Notes under the pieces: generated by a model
Told to the model about the DNA's origin: nothing
Database searches by the model: none
Seen by the model: the letters and a program-made list of their open reading frames with translations, nothing else
Part shown: positions 38,216-50,439 of the stretch, in pieces
Position numbering within the stretch: position 1 is the stretch's first letter
Layout of the letters: each line of letters opens with the position of its first letter
Origin: Paraescarpia echinospica
Taxonomy: Eukaryota > Annelida > Polychaeta > Sabellida > Siboglinidae
Length of the DNA: 64,000 nucleotides
Direction of reading: 5' to 3'
Assembly: GCA_020002185.1 (NCBI GenBank)
Contig: CM034536.1
Coordinates: 11,488,622 to 11,552,621, forward strand
Translations under genes and position numbers: made by a program

Positions 38216-39436
38216 ATGGCGCCTTGCAAGCGGCAAGTCAAGGCAAAGAGACACTTGGTGTGCGACGACTGCCACAGTTGGGTAGATTTTGCCTTATCCG
38301 GCTGTACGAAGTCATGGACAGAAACCAAGGAAGAGGGATTCACCTTTCAGTGCGTGGGGTGTTGGAAGGTGAAATGTCTGGAGAAAGAGGTAGCTAGGTT
38401 GGTAGATATTGTGAAGGGGATGGAGATGAGAATCAGCAAGGAGACAGATGGAATGGAGAGAGACGACAGGGATAAAGTTGGGAATACTGTGAAACTGAAG
38501 GAGCAGAGTAGTGGCAACAAGACCGAGGAAAGGAGACTGAGAGGAGGGAAGGTGATCGGAGGGGAAGAAAGTGGAGGATCGACGGCAGGAAATGTGACAG
38601 GTGTGAAGGTGGCAGGAGAGAAAGTGACCGTAGAGAAAGAGGTAGGAGGGAAAAAGAGACGGGAGAGGAGAGAAGGAAATGCAATGGGAGGAAAGATGAC
38701 GGGAAGAAAGGAAGTGAGAGTACATGTGACAGAAGAGAAGTCGGGAGGGACGATGACAGGAAGAAAGGTGACAAGAGAAACAGCGTCAGGAAAGAATGGA
38801 ACGGACGAGATTGTGACGGGAGAGCAGAAGACAGGGGAACAAGATTACAACCAGACAGATGCAAACCGTAGAAAGAGCTACACTGAGGCAGTGATTGAGG
38901 GGGCAATGAGGAAAGAGAGGGTGTTTATGGGCGATTCGATTATGAGAAAGACAGATAAGACTCTAAGCGAGGGGGAGGACGTCGTTGTTTGTCTACCGGG
39001 GGCTAGGATAGAACATGTAACTGAAAGGGTAGAGAAGGTACTGGGGCATGGCAAGGGAGGGTCTATACTAGTACATGTAGGGACAAATAACGCAGAGAGG
39101 GAGGGAACAACTGGGATAGTTCAGAAGTACAGACAGTTAGTGAAGAAGTTAAAGAAGACAAGAGTAGAACAGATTATCCTCTCAGGAATTTTGCCAGTAA
39201 TGGGAGGAAGGGGGCCGACATATAGAAACTGCAAGAGGATGGCGATCAACGCACTAGTTGAGCAGATGTGTAAAGAAGAGGGGGTGGGATTCGTAGATTT
39301 ATGGGGATACTTTGTTGGGAGGGAAGATATGTACATGAGAGATGGCCTACATCTAAGTGGAAAGGGGGCAGCAGTTTTCTCAGAGAACTTGCTGCAATCT
39401 GTTGACAGTGGGACAGGCTGCATCTATTTAAACTAG
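38216..39436 (+). CDS. CR1 ORF1 protein with PHD-like and esterase (SGNH) domains
   Basis: An intact frame of 406 residues. The N-terminus has CDDCHSWVDF and FQCVGCW, a partial PHD-like zinc finger, followed by a short heptad-like stretch (LEKEVARLVDIVKGME). A long, low-complexity Gly/Lys/Glu/Thr-rich spacer runs from about residue 75 to 225. The C-terminal third is an SGNH hydrolase: VFMGDSIMR (nucleophile Ser block), ILVHVGTNN (Asn block) and MRDGLHLSGKG (Asp-His block). An esterase-bearing ORF1 is a known feature of many CR1 elements. It sits just upstream of ORF2 in the same orientation. Absence of internal stops suggests a young copy. Confidence 0.88.
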   Translation: MAPCKRQVKAKRHLVCDDCHSWVDFALSGCTKSWTETKEEGFTFQCVGCWKVKCLEKEVARLVDIVKGMEMRISKETDGMERDDRDKVGNTVKLKEQSSGNKTEERRLRGGKVIGGEESGGSTAGNVTGVKVAGEKVTVEKEVGGKKRRERREGNAMGGKMTGRKEVRVHVTEEKSGGTMTGRKVTRETASGKNGTDEIVTGEQKTGEQDYNQTDANRRKSYTEAVIEGAMRKERVFMGDSIMRKTDKTLSEGEDVVVCLPGARIEHVTERVEKVLGHGKGGSILVHVGTNNAEREGTTGIVQKYRQLVKKLKKTRVEQIILSGILPVMGGRGPTYRNCKRMAINALVEQMCKEEGVGFVDLWGYFVGREDMYMRDGLHLSGKGAAVFSENLLQSVDSGTGCIYLN

Positions 39437-39599
39437 ATTCGCAGGGGGGATTCACAGAGAAGCCTGAAACTGGAGGCATAGATAAAGACAGCAGAAATAA
39501 ATCGGCAAAGAACAGCCTGAAAACTGTTCTGAATCAGGATATAAATGCATTTGTTTAAATGCAAGGAGCATAGTAAACAAAAGAAGTGAACTAAACATT

Positions 39600-42320
39600 A
39601 TGGTAGAAGATATTGACCCTCACATAATAGGTATAACCGAATCGTGGGCCACCACTGATATATCAGATGCCGAATTGGGACTAACAGGATATGTAATGTT
39701 TAGGAAAGATAGAATAGGAAGAAAGGGAGGTGGAGTTATTTTATATATTAAAGAATCTATCCAGGCTTATGAAATAAAATTAGAAAGAGAAGCAGATTGC
39801 GAAGAAGCTGTTTGGTGTAACATAGTTACAGGAAACTCAACGTTAACAGTTGGGTTAGTTTATCGAAGTCCAAACATAAGCATAGAAGAGAATGAAAAAA
39901 TACAAAACGCTATAAGGGAAGTAAGCAAACGGAACTGTATTATTATGGGGGACTTTAACCATGGGCATATACAATGGAAATCTCTACAGAGTATGGGGAG
40001 TGAGGACCACAAGTTTTTAGTTTTAGTACAAGATAGTTTCCTTTCTCAACATGTGCTAGAACCAACCAGGGGAGAGAATGTGTTAGACTTAGTTTTGTCC
40101 TCACAGAAAGAATTAGTTGACAATGTCAAGATATGTGAGCCACTGGGGAGTAGTGATCACAACCAGATACATTTTACCATCAAAGTAAAATCAGAAAGGA
40201 ATAGTAAAAAGCAGTATAGGAGAAATTTCCACAAAGGAAGGTATAAGGACATGAGGAAATATTTAGCAAAGATAGACTGGAATAACACACTGAAGAATAA
40301 GACAGCAACCGAATGCTGGAATATCTTAAATAGTGAAATTAAGTGCATAGTCGATAAATTTGTACCTTTCAAAAAACAAGGGAAACGGTCTAAAAAGAAA
40401 CACTTATCGAAAGAAGCCATTAGAAAAATTAAGTATAAACAAATGATGTGGAAGTCATATAGATGTACTGGAAATGATGAAGACTACAACATTTATAAAG
40501 AAGCACTTAATCAAGCTACAGCTGAAATTAGAAATTCAAAGAGAAGCTATGAAAAAAAATTAGCTAGTAATATAAAACATGACAGTAAGAGTTTTTATGC
40601 GTATATTCGAAGCAAACAGAAAGTTCAGGATAAGGTCGGTCCTCTAGAAGATAGTGCTGGAAATACAATATCAGAGGGATTCTTAATGGCAGAAGACCTG
40701 AATGAGTATTTTAGTTCAGTGTTTACCAGGGAAGATATTAGTTCACTGCCAGTACCAGAGGCTAAGTTCAAGGGGGCAGATTCAGACTATTTAGGACAGT
40801 TAGTTGTAACCTCGGAAATGGTAGCTAAGAAAATAAGGGCTATGAAGGATAATAAATCACCTGGAGTGGACGGGATTCCGCCCAAACTACTATTGGAAAT
40901 TGTAGAACAAATTAGCGTACCAAGTTTGCAACACAGTTTTAATTTGTCATTAGAAGAGGGAGTGGTTCCTTTAGAATGGAAAGAGTAAACATTATACCGT
41001 TATTTAAAAAGGTTCGAGAAACAAACAGAGAACTATAGACCAGTGAGTTTAACATCAAGATTTGGTAAAATTATTAGAAAGACTAATTAAAGACCACATG
41101 GTGGATTTTCTTGTTAAACATAACTTGATAAACCCATCTCAACATGGGTTTTTAAAAGCGAGGTCATGCTTAACAAATATGTTATGTTTTTTTGAAGACA
41201 TCACTAGGTGGGTAGATGAGGGATCACCAGTAGATATCATCTATTTAGATTTTCAAAAAGCTTTCGACAAAGTACCACATCAAAGATTACTCCTTAAACT
41301 AAAGGCCCATGGCATAGGAAATGGTATAATAAACTGGATAGAAAAATGGCTGATTGACAGAAGACAACGTGTAGTAGTTGATGGGGAGGCTTCAAACTGG
41401 AAATCGGTATTGAGTGGGTACCACAGGGATCAGTACTAGGACCTATATTATTCTTAATATATATAAACGATTTGGACGATGATATAACAAGCAAGGTGTT
41501 AAAATTTGCGGATGATACAAAAGTGTTTAGAAGGATTAAAAGTGATGGAGACAGACAGCATTTACAAGATGATCTTGATAGGTTGGATCAAATGGTCTGA
41601 AAAGTGGCAAATGCTGTTCAATTTTGGGAAATGTAAATGCCTCCACACAGGTCATGGGAATGAAGAGGTAAAATATAAAATGGGGGGTACTGTTCTAAGT
41701 ACTACTGTAAAAGAAAAGGACTTGGGGTTAACCATTAGTGCTGATATGAAGGCTTCAGAGCAGTGTGGAATTGCAGCGTCAAAAGGGAATCAAATCCTTT
41801 GGATTAATTTTAGGCGAAATATAGCGTATAAGAAAAAGACTAATAGTACCAGTTGTACAAAACAATAGTGAGGCCTCATTTAGAATATTGTATACAAGCA
41901 TGGAGGCCATATCGCAAGAAGGACATAGATATGCCAGGAAAGAGCATACAGAGGAGAGCGACTAAAATGATACCAAATCTGAGGGATCTTAGTTACGAAA
42001 TACGCCTAAAAGAATGTGGTTTAACAACATTAGAGACCAGGAGATTGAGAGGAGATCACATAGAAGTGTTTAAAATATTGAATGGTTATGAAAATATTGA
42101 TAGAAACATTTTTTTCTCAGTTAAGAAAAATAGAAGGACCAGAGGACATGAAGCTACATTAGTAAAGGAGCAGTGTAGATTAGATATAAGAAAGTTCTCA
42201 TTCTCACAAAGGACTGTAAATGAATGGAACAGATTATCTCCTGATTGTGTTGGTGCTAGTAGCGTGAATATGTTTAAAAATAAAATCGACACACACCTTA
42301 AAAAGGCGGGATACATGTAG
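39600..42320 (+). pseudogene. CR1 ORF2, endonuclease plus RT, frameshifted
   Basis: An intact 462-codon frame (39600-40988) covers the endonuclease (IIGITESWAT, LVYRSP, IIMGDFNH, SSDHNQIHF) and linker, up to the SPGVDGIPP block. Around 40985 AAAGAGTAAAC replaces the AAAGAAGCAAAC of the other copies and the frame breaks. RT resumes at 41062 with motif A (IIYLDFQKAFDKVPH), motif B (near 41415) and FADDTKVF (41507), with further frame changes near 41415, 41590 and 41860. The C-terminus (TIVRPHLEYCIQAWRPY ... MFKNKIDTHLKKAGYM) ends at 42320. Few lesions for its length; copies at 45137 and 53165 are the same family. Confidence 0.88.
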
Positions 42321-42421
42321 ATAAAAAGTATTGGACTCTCGATAAGCCAAAAGGCTTCCTTGTCCACTTGCCATCCAGAGTAATTTTTTGGATGGCAATC
42401 TTGTTAAATCTTGTTAAATCA
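42321..42421 (+). mobile_element. CR1 3' untranslated end
   Basis: GGACTCTCGATAAGCCAAAAGG, then GGATGGCAATC followed by two copies of TTGTTAAATC. Short direct repeats at the 3' end are typical of CR1. The reverse of the same end is at 45137 and another copy is at 56795. Confidence 0.85.
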
Positions 42422-42424
42422 TTC

Positions 42425-42890
42425 TACCGCGTTACACCATCGTACCATCGTAACGCACCATCATCTCACTTCAGATGTTGTTTCGAGAATTTGCATTGTC
42501 TGTGTTTTGAAATGGAGTAGATTGTTTTGCCGAGACATTATAATGTATATATTGTATATCTACGTCATATGACATATTAATATCAGTACATTGCTGGAAT
42601 ACACATGTTAATGCACATGCCATCAAATACTCCATTGTGTATGGCCGGTTGAGGATAGCCTGCACCGTTGCCATCATTATACACCTTCAAGTGTGTCGGA
42701 TCATTAATTGCTATTCCATAACTCAACAACTGTTTGCGTCACTGTTGGTATCCGGTATCACTTCGACTTTACGAGTAAGACTCAGATAAACAGGAGCTAA
42801 CTGTCCACGTTTTTCTCAGCTGTCTCTGATTTGATGTGGTTGTCGTAATCCGCTGCTCCTTCTAGTTTATGCTCCTCGGCTAACACAACC
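42425..42890 (+). promoter_or_regulatory. 5' flank and leader of the plus-strand PON gene
   Basis: The last ~60 bases (TTGATGTGGTTGTCGTAATC ... CTCGGCTAACACAACC) match the leader of the minus-strand PON gene, so the boundary between conserved leader and unrelated flank is at about 42825. The rest shows no gene. Confidence 0.5.
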
Positions 42891-43415
42891 ATGTTGCGAC
42901 TAGTTGTCGTTGTTTCCACCGTTGGCTACACAATACTCTTGTACTGTCAGTTATCGTAAGTCTGTCATAATACTGTGTACGTTCTTGTGTGTTTGTCATT
43001 ATGACTGTTCTTCTAGACATATTCGTATCTCTTTCACAGCTGAAATTTTTTATATTTATACTATTCTTCTGTTTGTTATATTTCTCATTTTGATAGTACT
43101 TAAATATAAAGATATCAAATATGTTAAATATTAAGTGTGGAAGACTTTATTGGTGAATATTCGTGTCCGGGGAGAATAAGGTTGTACACAATATTTAATT
43201 AATAAAATTCCCCACACCTGCCAACATAATAAAATGTATGCATACTATATTGGCTAAGTGAATATTGCTTACTTTAATATTACAATTAAGCCTACATACA
43301 AAACTTTTTTGAGTCTGATCGGTTTACGGATTAGCTGTTTTCGTATTTAGATGGACATTTCCTCTCCAAACATGCAACCACCAGCCGGGCCGTTGTACGT
43401 TGGTACCAGGCATTG
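42891..43415 (+). CDS. PON: Second paraoxonase-like gene, exons 1 and 2 only
   Basis: Exon 1, 42891-42955 (65 bp), encodes a signal peptide starting MLRLVVVVSTVGYTI, as long as exon 1 of the minus-strand gene and with the same phase-2 donor (TTATC|GTAAGT). Exon 2, 43351-43415 (65 bp), follows TCGTATTTAG and ends ATTG|GTGAGT in phase 1. It encodes CNHQPGRCTLVPGI, matching CNHKTSRCRLMPGI of the other gene and including the Cys that pairs with the C-terminal Cys in PON1. The later exons were not found; CR1 copy 2, the gap and other repeats lie downstream. It could be complete beyond the gap or broken. It points away from the minus-strand gene. Confidence 0.75.
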
Positions 43416-43419
43416 GTGA

Positions 43420-45135
43420 GTGTTGATTCACTGCGGCTAGCACTTCGTCTAAACCTCCCAGGGATAACGGCTTTACTAGTTTCAAATTCGCAGATATATT
43501 TGATTAGTCGAATATGTACAAAACAATTGTGTGTGCACGTTTGAACATAGGCGCTTGTGCTTGCGTGCGTTTTTGTGTCTGTGCGAATGTGCTCGTGTAC
43601 GTCTTTGCTTTTCTGGGTGTCTGGGCTCGTATTCTCGAACGACTTACGAATTTCTTACCGCCATTTTACAAAAAAATTACGTCAAACGATCGTAAGTTAC
43701 GATTTTTTCGCAAGTGCTATTCTCGAAACATTTACGATACGAACATTCGCAAATATTGCGTATATTTCATCGTAAAGTTACGCCAACGCAAGAGGTCGCG
43801 TAACTTTTTCGTAACTTTTGTGGCACTGCTTTCAGATGGAGATTTATCAGTTATTTGCTGTTACAACGTCGCAAAAACACATTAGTAAATTGTGTGTGAT
43901 TCAATGACACTGATGTGTGTTTGTCGATTTTTATTGACTGCTGAAATTGCACAAATACCGTCTTTAAAAACGGCGCCGCGCCTTCACTGTTAGCCAATGC
44001 AAAATTCCACAATAAAAAGTAAACAAGCGGGACCAGCCAACAAACGGGACCGATTCACCGCAGTAATTTATAGATTGACTGCGTGCTACACAATCACAAT
44101 TTGTGTTGGCACGTTTAACTACACTTGAAACAATAATTTATATTTCAGAAGACCACAGTATTGCAGTCATTAATTCGATGGCATGAAAATCTATATATTA
44201 ATGACATTACAATGTAAAAACTATTTCTTTATATAAACATATTTCATTTTTCTTTTATTATTTATCATGGCCTTGGGACACAGATTTTGCCAAATTTATC
44301 TAATGTTTCATATGTACATTATGTTAATGTTCCACCACATCTACATAAACATTAATAGGTAAGTAAGCTTGGTTGCCACTTTCAGATATATGTGCTGCTT
44401 GAGAAATGCAATATTAAGTGCATCAATATTAAGACAACCGTGATAGATTGCATAATTTATTCAAGCATTGACAATGCCATCCAAAATAAATATGTAACTA
44501 TTATAATGTAAATGATAATGATGTATATAAATTATGTATATATATATATATGTATCTAAAATTAAATATATATTTATATACTACGATATAATACACCTAC
44601 TTTTGTGTCTACAAAATAACATAACAGTTGCAAATATAATGTGTGAGTACACCTGTATTGTTGAAATAAATTTGATCTTGAAATAGTGCATATACACTAA
44701 ACCTCAGATATAACAATATATACACACATGCCAACCTAGCAGTCATAGTTATGGAGAAATCAATTGTGTCTGTTTCTATTTTCTAGGTAGTCATAAATGG
44801 AAAATATTGTTGACTATGGCAATTACGGGCCGATATAAAATTACTGTAAATGTTTGGCACATCCTATTTTCCAGGTGCCAATAATCCAATTTCATTTTTC
44901 ACCAAACCGACTTACCAACAGCAGACAGAACATTTATTTTGACCTTGTAGTTGTTTTACAAAATGTAACAACTTTAATTTCAATAGTATTTAGGCTTAAT
45001 AAGCCAATGTAGCACGTAAATAGTTAACAAATACACGCCGTAGGCCAAATACTAGGGGCCTGCTAAATGAATATTTAACACAAATGCACAGCCACAAGTC
45101 ACTACTATGTTAAACCATCTACTCACTACATTACA
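43420..45135. other. Intron or intergenic DNA of the plus-strand PON gene
   Basis: A GTATTCTCGAACGACTTACGA-like repeated motif at 43629-43760 may be the end of a DNA transposon, but no matching second terminus was found. The rest is AT-rich without motifs. Confidence 0.4.
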
Positions 45136-45136
45136 A

Positions 45137-47660
45137 GTTTAACAAGATTTAACAAGATTGCCATCCAGAAAATTAACACTAGGTGGCAGGTGGACAAGGA
45201 AGCCCTTTGGCTTATCGAGAATCCAACCCTTTTATCTACATATATCCAGCCCTTCTGAGGTATGTGTCGATTTTATTTTTAAACATATTCACACTACCAG
45301 CACCCACACAATCATCAGATAATCTGTTCTATTCTTTATGAAAATTAGAACTTTCTTACGTCTAATCTACACTGCTCCTTTACTAATGTAACTTCATGTC
45401 CTCTAGTCTTTCAATCTTTCTTAACTTAAAAAAAAAATATTTCTATCAATATTTTCATAACCATTCAATATTTTAAACACTTCTATCTGATCTCTTCTCG
45501 ATCTCCTGGTCTCTAGTGTTGTTAAACCACATTCTTTTAGGCGTGTTTCATAACAAAGATCCCTCAATTTTGGTATCATTTTAGTCGCACTCCTCTGTAC
45601 TCTTTCTAGCATATCTATGTCCTTCTTGCGGTATGGCCTCCACGCTTGTATACAATATTTTAAATGAGGCCTAACTATTGTTTTGTACAGCGGTAGTATT
45701 AGTTCTTTTTCTTTATATACTATATTTCGCCTAATCAATCCAAGGATTTGATTTCCTTTTGAAGCTGCAGTTCCACACTGCTCTGAAACCTTCATGTCAG
45801 AACTAATTGTCAACCCTAAGTCTTTTTCTTTTACAGTAGTACTTAGTACAGTTCCCCCCATTGTATATTCTACATATTCGTTCCCATGTCCTGTGTGAAG
45901 GCATTTACATTTCCCAAAATTGAACAACATTTGCACTTTTCAGACCATTTGATTAACCTGTCAAGATCATCTTGTAAATGCTGTCTATCTCCATCACTTT
46001 TAATCCTTCTAAACACTTTTGTATCATCTGCAAATTTCAACACCTTGCTAGCTATATCATCGTCCAAATCGTTTATATATATTAAGAATAATACTGATCC
46101 CTGTGGAACCCCACTCAAAACTTATTTCCAATTTGAAGCCTCCCCATCAACAACTACCCGTTGTCTTCTGTCAATCAGCCATTTTTATATCCAGTTAATT
46201 ATACCATTTCCTATGCCATGGGCCTTTAGTTTAAGCAGTAATCTTTGATGGGGCACTTTGTCGAAAGCTTTTTGAAAATCTAAGTAGATGATATCTACTG
46301 GTGATCCATCATCTACCCACTTAGTGATATATTCCAAAAAACATAACATATTTGTTAAGCATGACCTCGCTTTTAGAAACCCATGTTGAGATGGGTTTAT
46401 CAAGTTATGTTTAATAAGAAAATCCACCATGTGATCTTTAATTAGTCTTTCTAATAATTTACAAATCACCGATGTTAAACTAACTGGTCTATAATTATTT
46501 GACTTGTTTCTCGAACCTTTTTTAAATAACGGTATAGTGTTTGCTTCTTTCCATTCTAAAGGAACCAGTTCCTCTTCTAATGACAAGTTGAAAGCTGTTG
46601 CAAGCGGTATGCTAATTTGTTCTACAATTTCCAATAGCAGTTTGGGTGGAATACCATCCACTCCAGGTGATTTATTATCCTTCATAGCCCTAATTTTCTT
46701 AGCTACCATTTCTGGGGTTACAATTAACTGTCTTAAATAGTCTGATTCTGCCCCCTTGAACTTAACCTCTTGTACTGGCAGTGAACTAGGGTCTTCTCTG
46801 GTAAACACTGAACTAAAATACTCATTCAGGTCTTCTGCCATTAAGAATCCTTCTGATATTATGTTTCCAGCACTATCTTCCAGAGGACCGACCTTATCCT
46901 GAACTTTCTGTTTGCTTCGAACATACGCATAAAAACTCTTGCTGTCATGTTTTATATTACTTGCTAATTGTTGTTCATAGCTTCTCGTTGAATTTCTAAT
47001 TTCAGCTGTAGCTTGGTTAAGTGCTTCTTAATAACTGTTGTAGTCTTCATCATTTCCAGTACATCTATATGACTTCCACATCATTTGTTTATACTTAATT
47101 TTTTTTAAATGACTTCTTTCGATAAGTGTTTCTTTTTGGACTGTTTCCCTTGTTTTTTGAAGGGTACAAATTTATGAACTATGTACTTAATTTCACTTTT
47201 TAATATATTCCAGCATTCTGTTGCTCTCTTATTTTTCAGTGTTATTCCAGTCTATCTTTGCTAAATATTTCCTCATGTCCTTATACCTTCCTTTGTGGAA
47301 ATTTCTCCTATATTGCTTTTTACTATTCCTTTCTGATTTTACTTTGATGATAATATGTATCTGGTTGTGATCACTACTCCCCAGTGGCTCACATATCTTG
47401 ACATTATCAACTAATTCATTCTGTGAGGACAAAACTATGTCTAACACATTCTCACCCCTGGTTGGTTCTAGCACATGTTGATATAGGAAAGAATCTTGAA
47501 CTAAAACTAAAAACTTGTGGTCCTCACTCCCCATACTCTGTAGAGATTTATATTGTATATGCCCGTGGATAAAATCCCCCATAATAATACAGTCCCGTTT
47601 GCTTACTTCCCTTATAGCGTTTTGTATTTTTTCATTCTCTTCTAAGCTTATATCGAGTGA
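45137..47660 (-). mobile_element. CR1 copy 2, 5'-truncated
   Basis: Same family as 38216-42421, in reverse. The 3' end at 45137 shows the reverse of the TTGTTAAATC repeats. Right to left, the copy begins inside the endonuclease (EENEKIQNAIREVSKR at ~47640, IIMGDFIHGHIQ), then SSDHNQIH, linker, SPGVDGIPP, NYRPVSLTS, IIYLDFQKAFDKVPH, GVPQGSVLF, FADDTKVF, RPHLKYCIQAWRPY. RT is open in long stretches (46841-46185; 46118-45421 in two frames). The NYRPVSL block broken in copy 1 is intact here. Confidence 0.9.
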
Positions 47661-47664
47661 GTTG

Positions 47665-48061
47665 TTCAGATCTTTTTTGTCCAGTCGGCATCAAGTCGTT
47701 CGTATTGGAAGTGTCAAATCCTCCCCAACTGCTGTGCCGTTTGGTGTACTGCAAGGCTCTGTACTCGGGCCATTGCTGTTCACTGCATATATTACACCAC
47801 TTGGCGACATCATCAAGAAATTCGGCTTAGAATACCATCTATAAGCCGACGACACGCAACTTTATGTTTCGTTTTGTCCTGGTGGAGATGGCAAACTGAA
47901 CTCAATGGATCGCCTGTGCTGTTGCCTGGAAGAAATTGGTGAATGATCTCGGACCAATATACTTAACTTAAATGATCAGAAGACGGATGTCATGTTGTTT
48001 GGTACTAAACAGAAGTTGCCACTGCTAAAGGAGATACGCATTTTTGAATCGACTTTGACCT
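47665..48061 (+). mobile_element. L2-like LINE RT fragment running into the gap
   Basis: Plus-strand RT palm: PFGVLQGSVLGPLLFTAYITPLG (motif B), then in frame but after a stop (TAA at ~47842) ADDTQLYVSF (motif C), then LNDQKTDVMLFGTK. It is 5'-truncated exactly where the oppositely oriented CR1 copy 2 begins, and it is cut by the run of N at 48062. Confidence 0.8.
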
Positions 48062-49061
48062 NNNNNNNNNNNNNNNNNNNNNNNNNNNNNNNNNNNNNNN
48101 NNNNNNNNNNNNNNNNNNNNNNNNNNNNNNNNNNNNNNNNNNNNNNNNNNNNNNNNNNNNNNNNNNNNNNNNNNNNNNNNNNNNNNNNNNNNNNNNNNNN
48201 NNNNNNNNNNNNNNNNNNNNNNNNNNNNNNNNNNNNNNNNNNNNNNNNNNNNNNNNNNNNNNNNNNNNNNNNNNNNNNNNNNNNNNNNNNNNNNNNNNNN
48301 NNNNNNNNNNNNNNNNNNNNNNNNNNNNNNNNNNNNNNNNNNNNNNNNNNNNNNNNNNNNNNNNNNNNNNNNNNNNNNNNNNNNNNNNNNNNNNNNNNNN
48401 NNNNNNNNNNNNNNNNNNNNNNNNNNNNNNNNNNNNNNNNNNNNNNNNNNNNNNNNNNNNNNNNNNNNNNNNNNNNNNNNNNNNNNNNNNNNNNNNNNNN
48501 NNNNNNNNNNNNNNNNNNNNNNNNNNNNNNNNNNNNNNNNNNNNNNNNNNNNNNNNNNNNNNNNNNNNNNNNNNNNNNNNNNNNNNNNNNNNNNNNNNNN
48601 NNNNNNNNNNNNNNNNNNNNNNNNNNNNNNNNNNNNNNNNNNNNNNNNNNNNNNNNNNNNNNNNNNNNNNNNNNNNNNNNNNNNNNNNNNNNNNNNNNNN
48701 NNNNNNNNNNNNNNNNNNNNNNNNNNNNNNNNNNNNNNNNNNNNNNNNNNNNNNNNNNNNNNNNNNNNNNNNNNNNNNNNNNNNNNNNNNNNNNNNNNNN
48801 NNNNNNNNNNNNNNNNNNNNNNNNNNNNNNNNNNNNNNNNNNNNNNNNNNNNNNNNNNNNNNNNNNNNNNNNNNNNNNNNNNNNNNNNNNNNNNNNNNNN
48901 NNNNNNNNNNNNNNNNNNNNNNNNNNNNNNNNNNNNNNNNNNNNNNNNNNNNNNNNNNNNNNNNNNNNNNNNNNNNNNNNNNNNNNNNNNNNNNNNNNNN
49001 NNNNNNNNNNNNNNNNNNNNNNNNNNNNNNNNNNNNNNNNNNNNNNNNNNNNNNNNNNNNN
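48062..49061. other. Assembly gap (1000 N)
   Basis: Exactly 1000 undetermined bases, a placeholder length. Frames crossing it are meaningless, and sequence order or distance across it is not certain. Confidence 0.99.
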
Positions 49062-49074
49062 CCAGGGCTGTGTA

Positions 49075-49262
49075 TCCTAATCATTGCCGCCGGACCGAAA
49101 TTGATATTGGGTGGGCTGAGCCAGAGCTTCAGCACCACTTCAGCACCACTCCGTGTCACGAGGGATACACAGTTCCCAATGTTGAGAGCCGGTCCAGGTT
49201 TTGAACTCAGAGCGCTGGCATGCCAAGCGGATGTGCTAGCCACTACACAACTGCGCTCTCTG
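49075..49262 (-). mobile_element. tRNA-derived SINE
   Basis: On the minus strand, GAGAGCGCAGTTGTGTAGTGGCTAGCACA starts the unit (A-box-like TAGTGGCTAGCACA), and about 40 bases later GAGTTCAAAACC forms a B box, with acceptor-like GGTCCAGG spacing. The body continues to about 49075 with a short duplicated CTTCAGCACCACT. This arrangement fits a Pol III SINE head. The tail may be lost in the gap. Confidence 0.65.
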
Positions 49263-49264
49263 TG

Positions 49265-50435
49265 AAGAGGTGTTTCGGTTTTTATACACAGGCTGACTCA
49301 CACCTGAACACCTCGCATATACTCGACTGATTGTCACAGCCTTTCACGTTTGGTGTATAATCCATAAAACAAGCCATTATTGAAATACCTGGTACTGTTT
49401 ACATTATTGTGAAAACGGCACATTCAATTTATGGTTGGCAGAAACTGGTTGGACCAGTATACATTGTTTTAGTATTTGTCAATTACATTACCAGGCGGCA
49501 TGACATCTGCTACATGTTGGCCCAACACATTTAACCCCGATGAAAATTCTGCAGTCCCCCAACGAAAAATCAGCTAGTACGCAGAGAACTTTAGCAAACA
49601 CTGTTTATAAAAACATGTACATAGGCACGCACGAACGCGCGCGCACACACACACCCAACATCCGAGATTGTAAATGAATCACCTGAAACCAGGGGTGCTG
49701 GGACCACAATTTCACCAATGAATACTACGGTGTGTCGTTATCCCGACTCGAATTAGCGACAAGGGGCATTCAGTACAGGGCAGCGACCGTGCGAGCAGCT
49801 TCGTGACACGTCGTCTAGTCATGCTTGTGCCAGTTCAACAGTTCTTTTGATCTAATTGCATGAGTAGGTGTTGTCTGCACCTTCTTTGTGGTAGGAAGCT
49901 TTGTGGTGCCATCTAGTATGTTCTAGTGTGAGTGTCATAGCACTAAATTACGATATGTGATTCTGCATTATATTCACTTTCTGAATTTGCACCACGCGTG
50001 GATGACATTTATATATCTCACTCGCTGTCAGTAGACTCGTCAAACTCTTCGAGTCCCTTTCACCAGTTTCTTGTGCAGTGTTTTCATATGTCAGTGATAG
50101 TAATCATTTCGGTAGACCATCAGAAGAAAACACTAGGAAGGTTATATCGAACTGTGGATGCGTTGGTATCGTTCTCGCAAGCCAATGGTGGTAGTTGACT
50201 ACACTACCTCTGGCAGATATATTTCTGATTCTGTCCTCTTGTTTGCTGACATGTAGTTACTGAGTTACCTGGGAGGTTATATGAACGGCATTCCGTGTGT
50301 TCTCCCAGAACTGTTCTAAGAATCCTTGTTAAGTAGACTTTAGAGAAGGTCAACAGGATGTGAGCATGGCTAGCCGTTATAAGGGTGCACGTGCGAATGA
50401 CGATGAAGTCAAGGAGAATGGTGAGGTTGAGGATG
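49265..50435. other. Intergenic, no gene seen
   Basis: No supported gene; small plus frame at 49998-50198 has no motifs. Confidence 0.45.
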
Positions 50436-50439
50436 TCAT

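Noticed and set aside
43621..43800. GTATTCTCGAACGACTTACGA as a DNA-transposon terminus
   Set aside because: No matching inverted terminus or target duplication could be found downstream.
47992..49243. Long open frames across 48-49 kb on both strands
   Set aside because: They consist of the 1000 N of the assembly gap.
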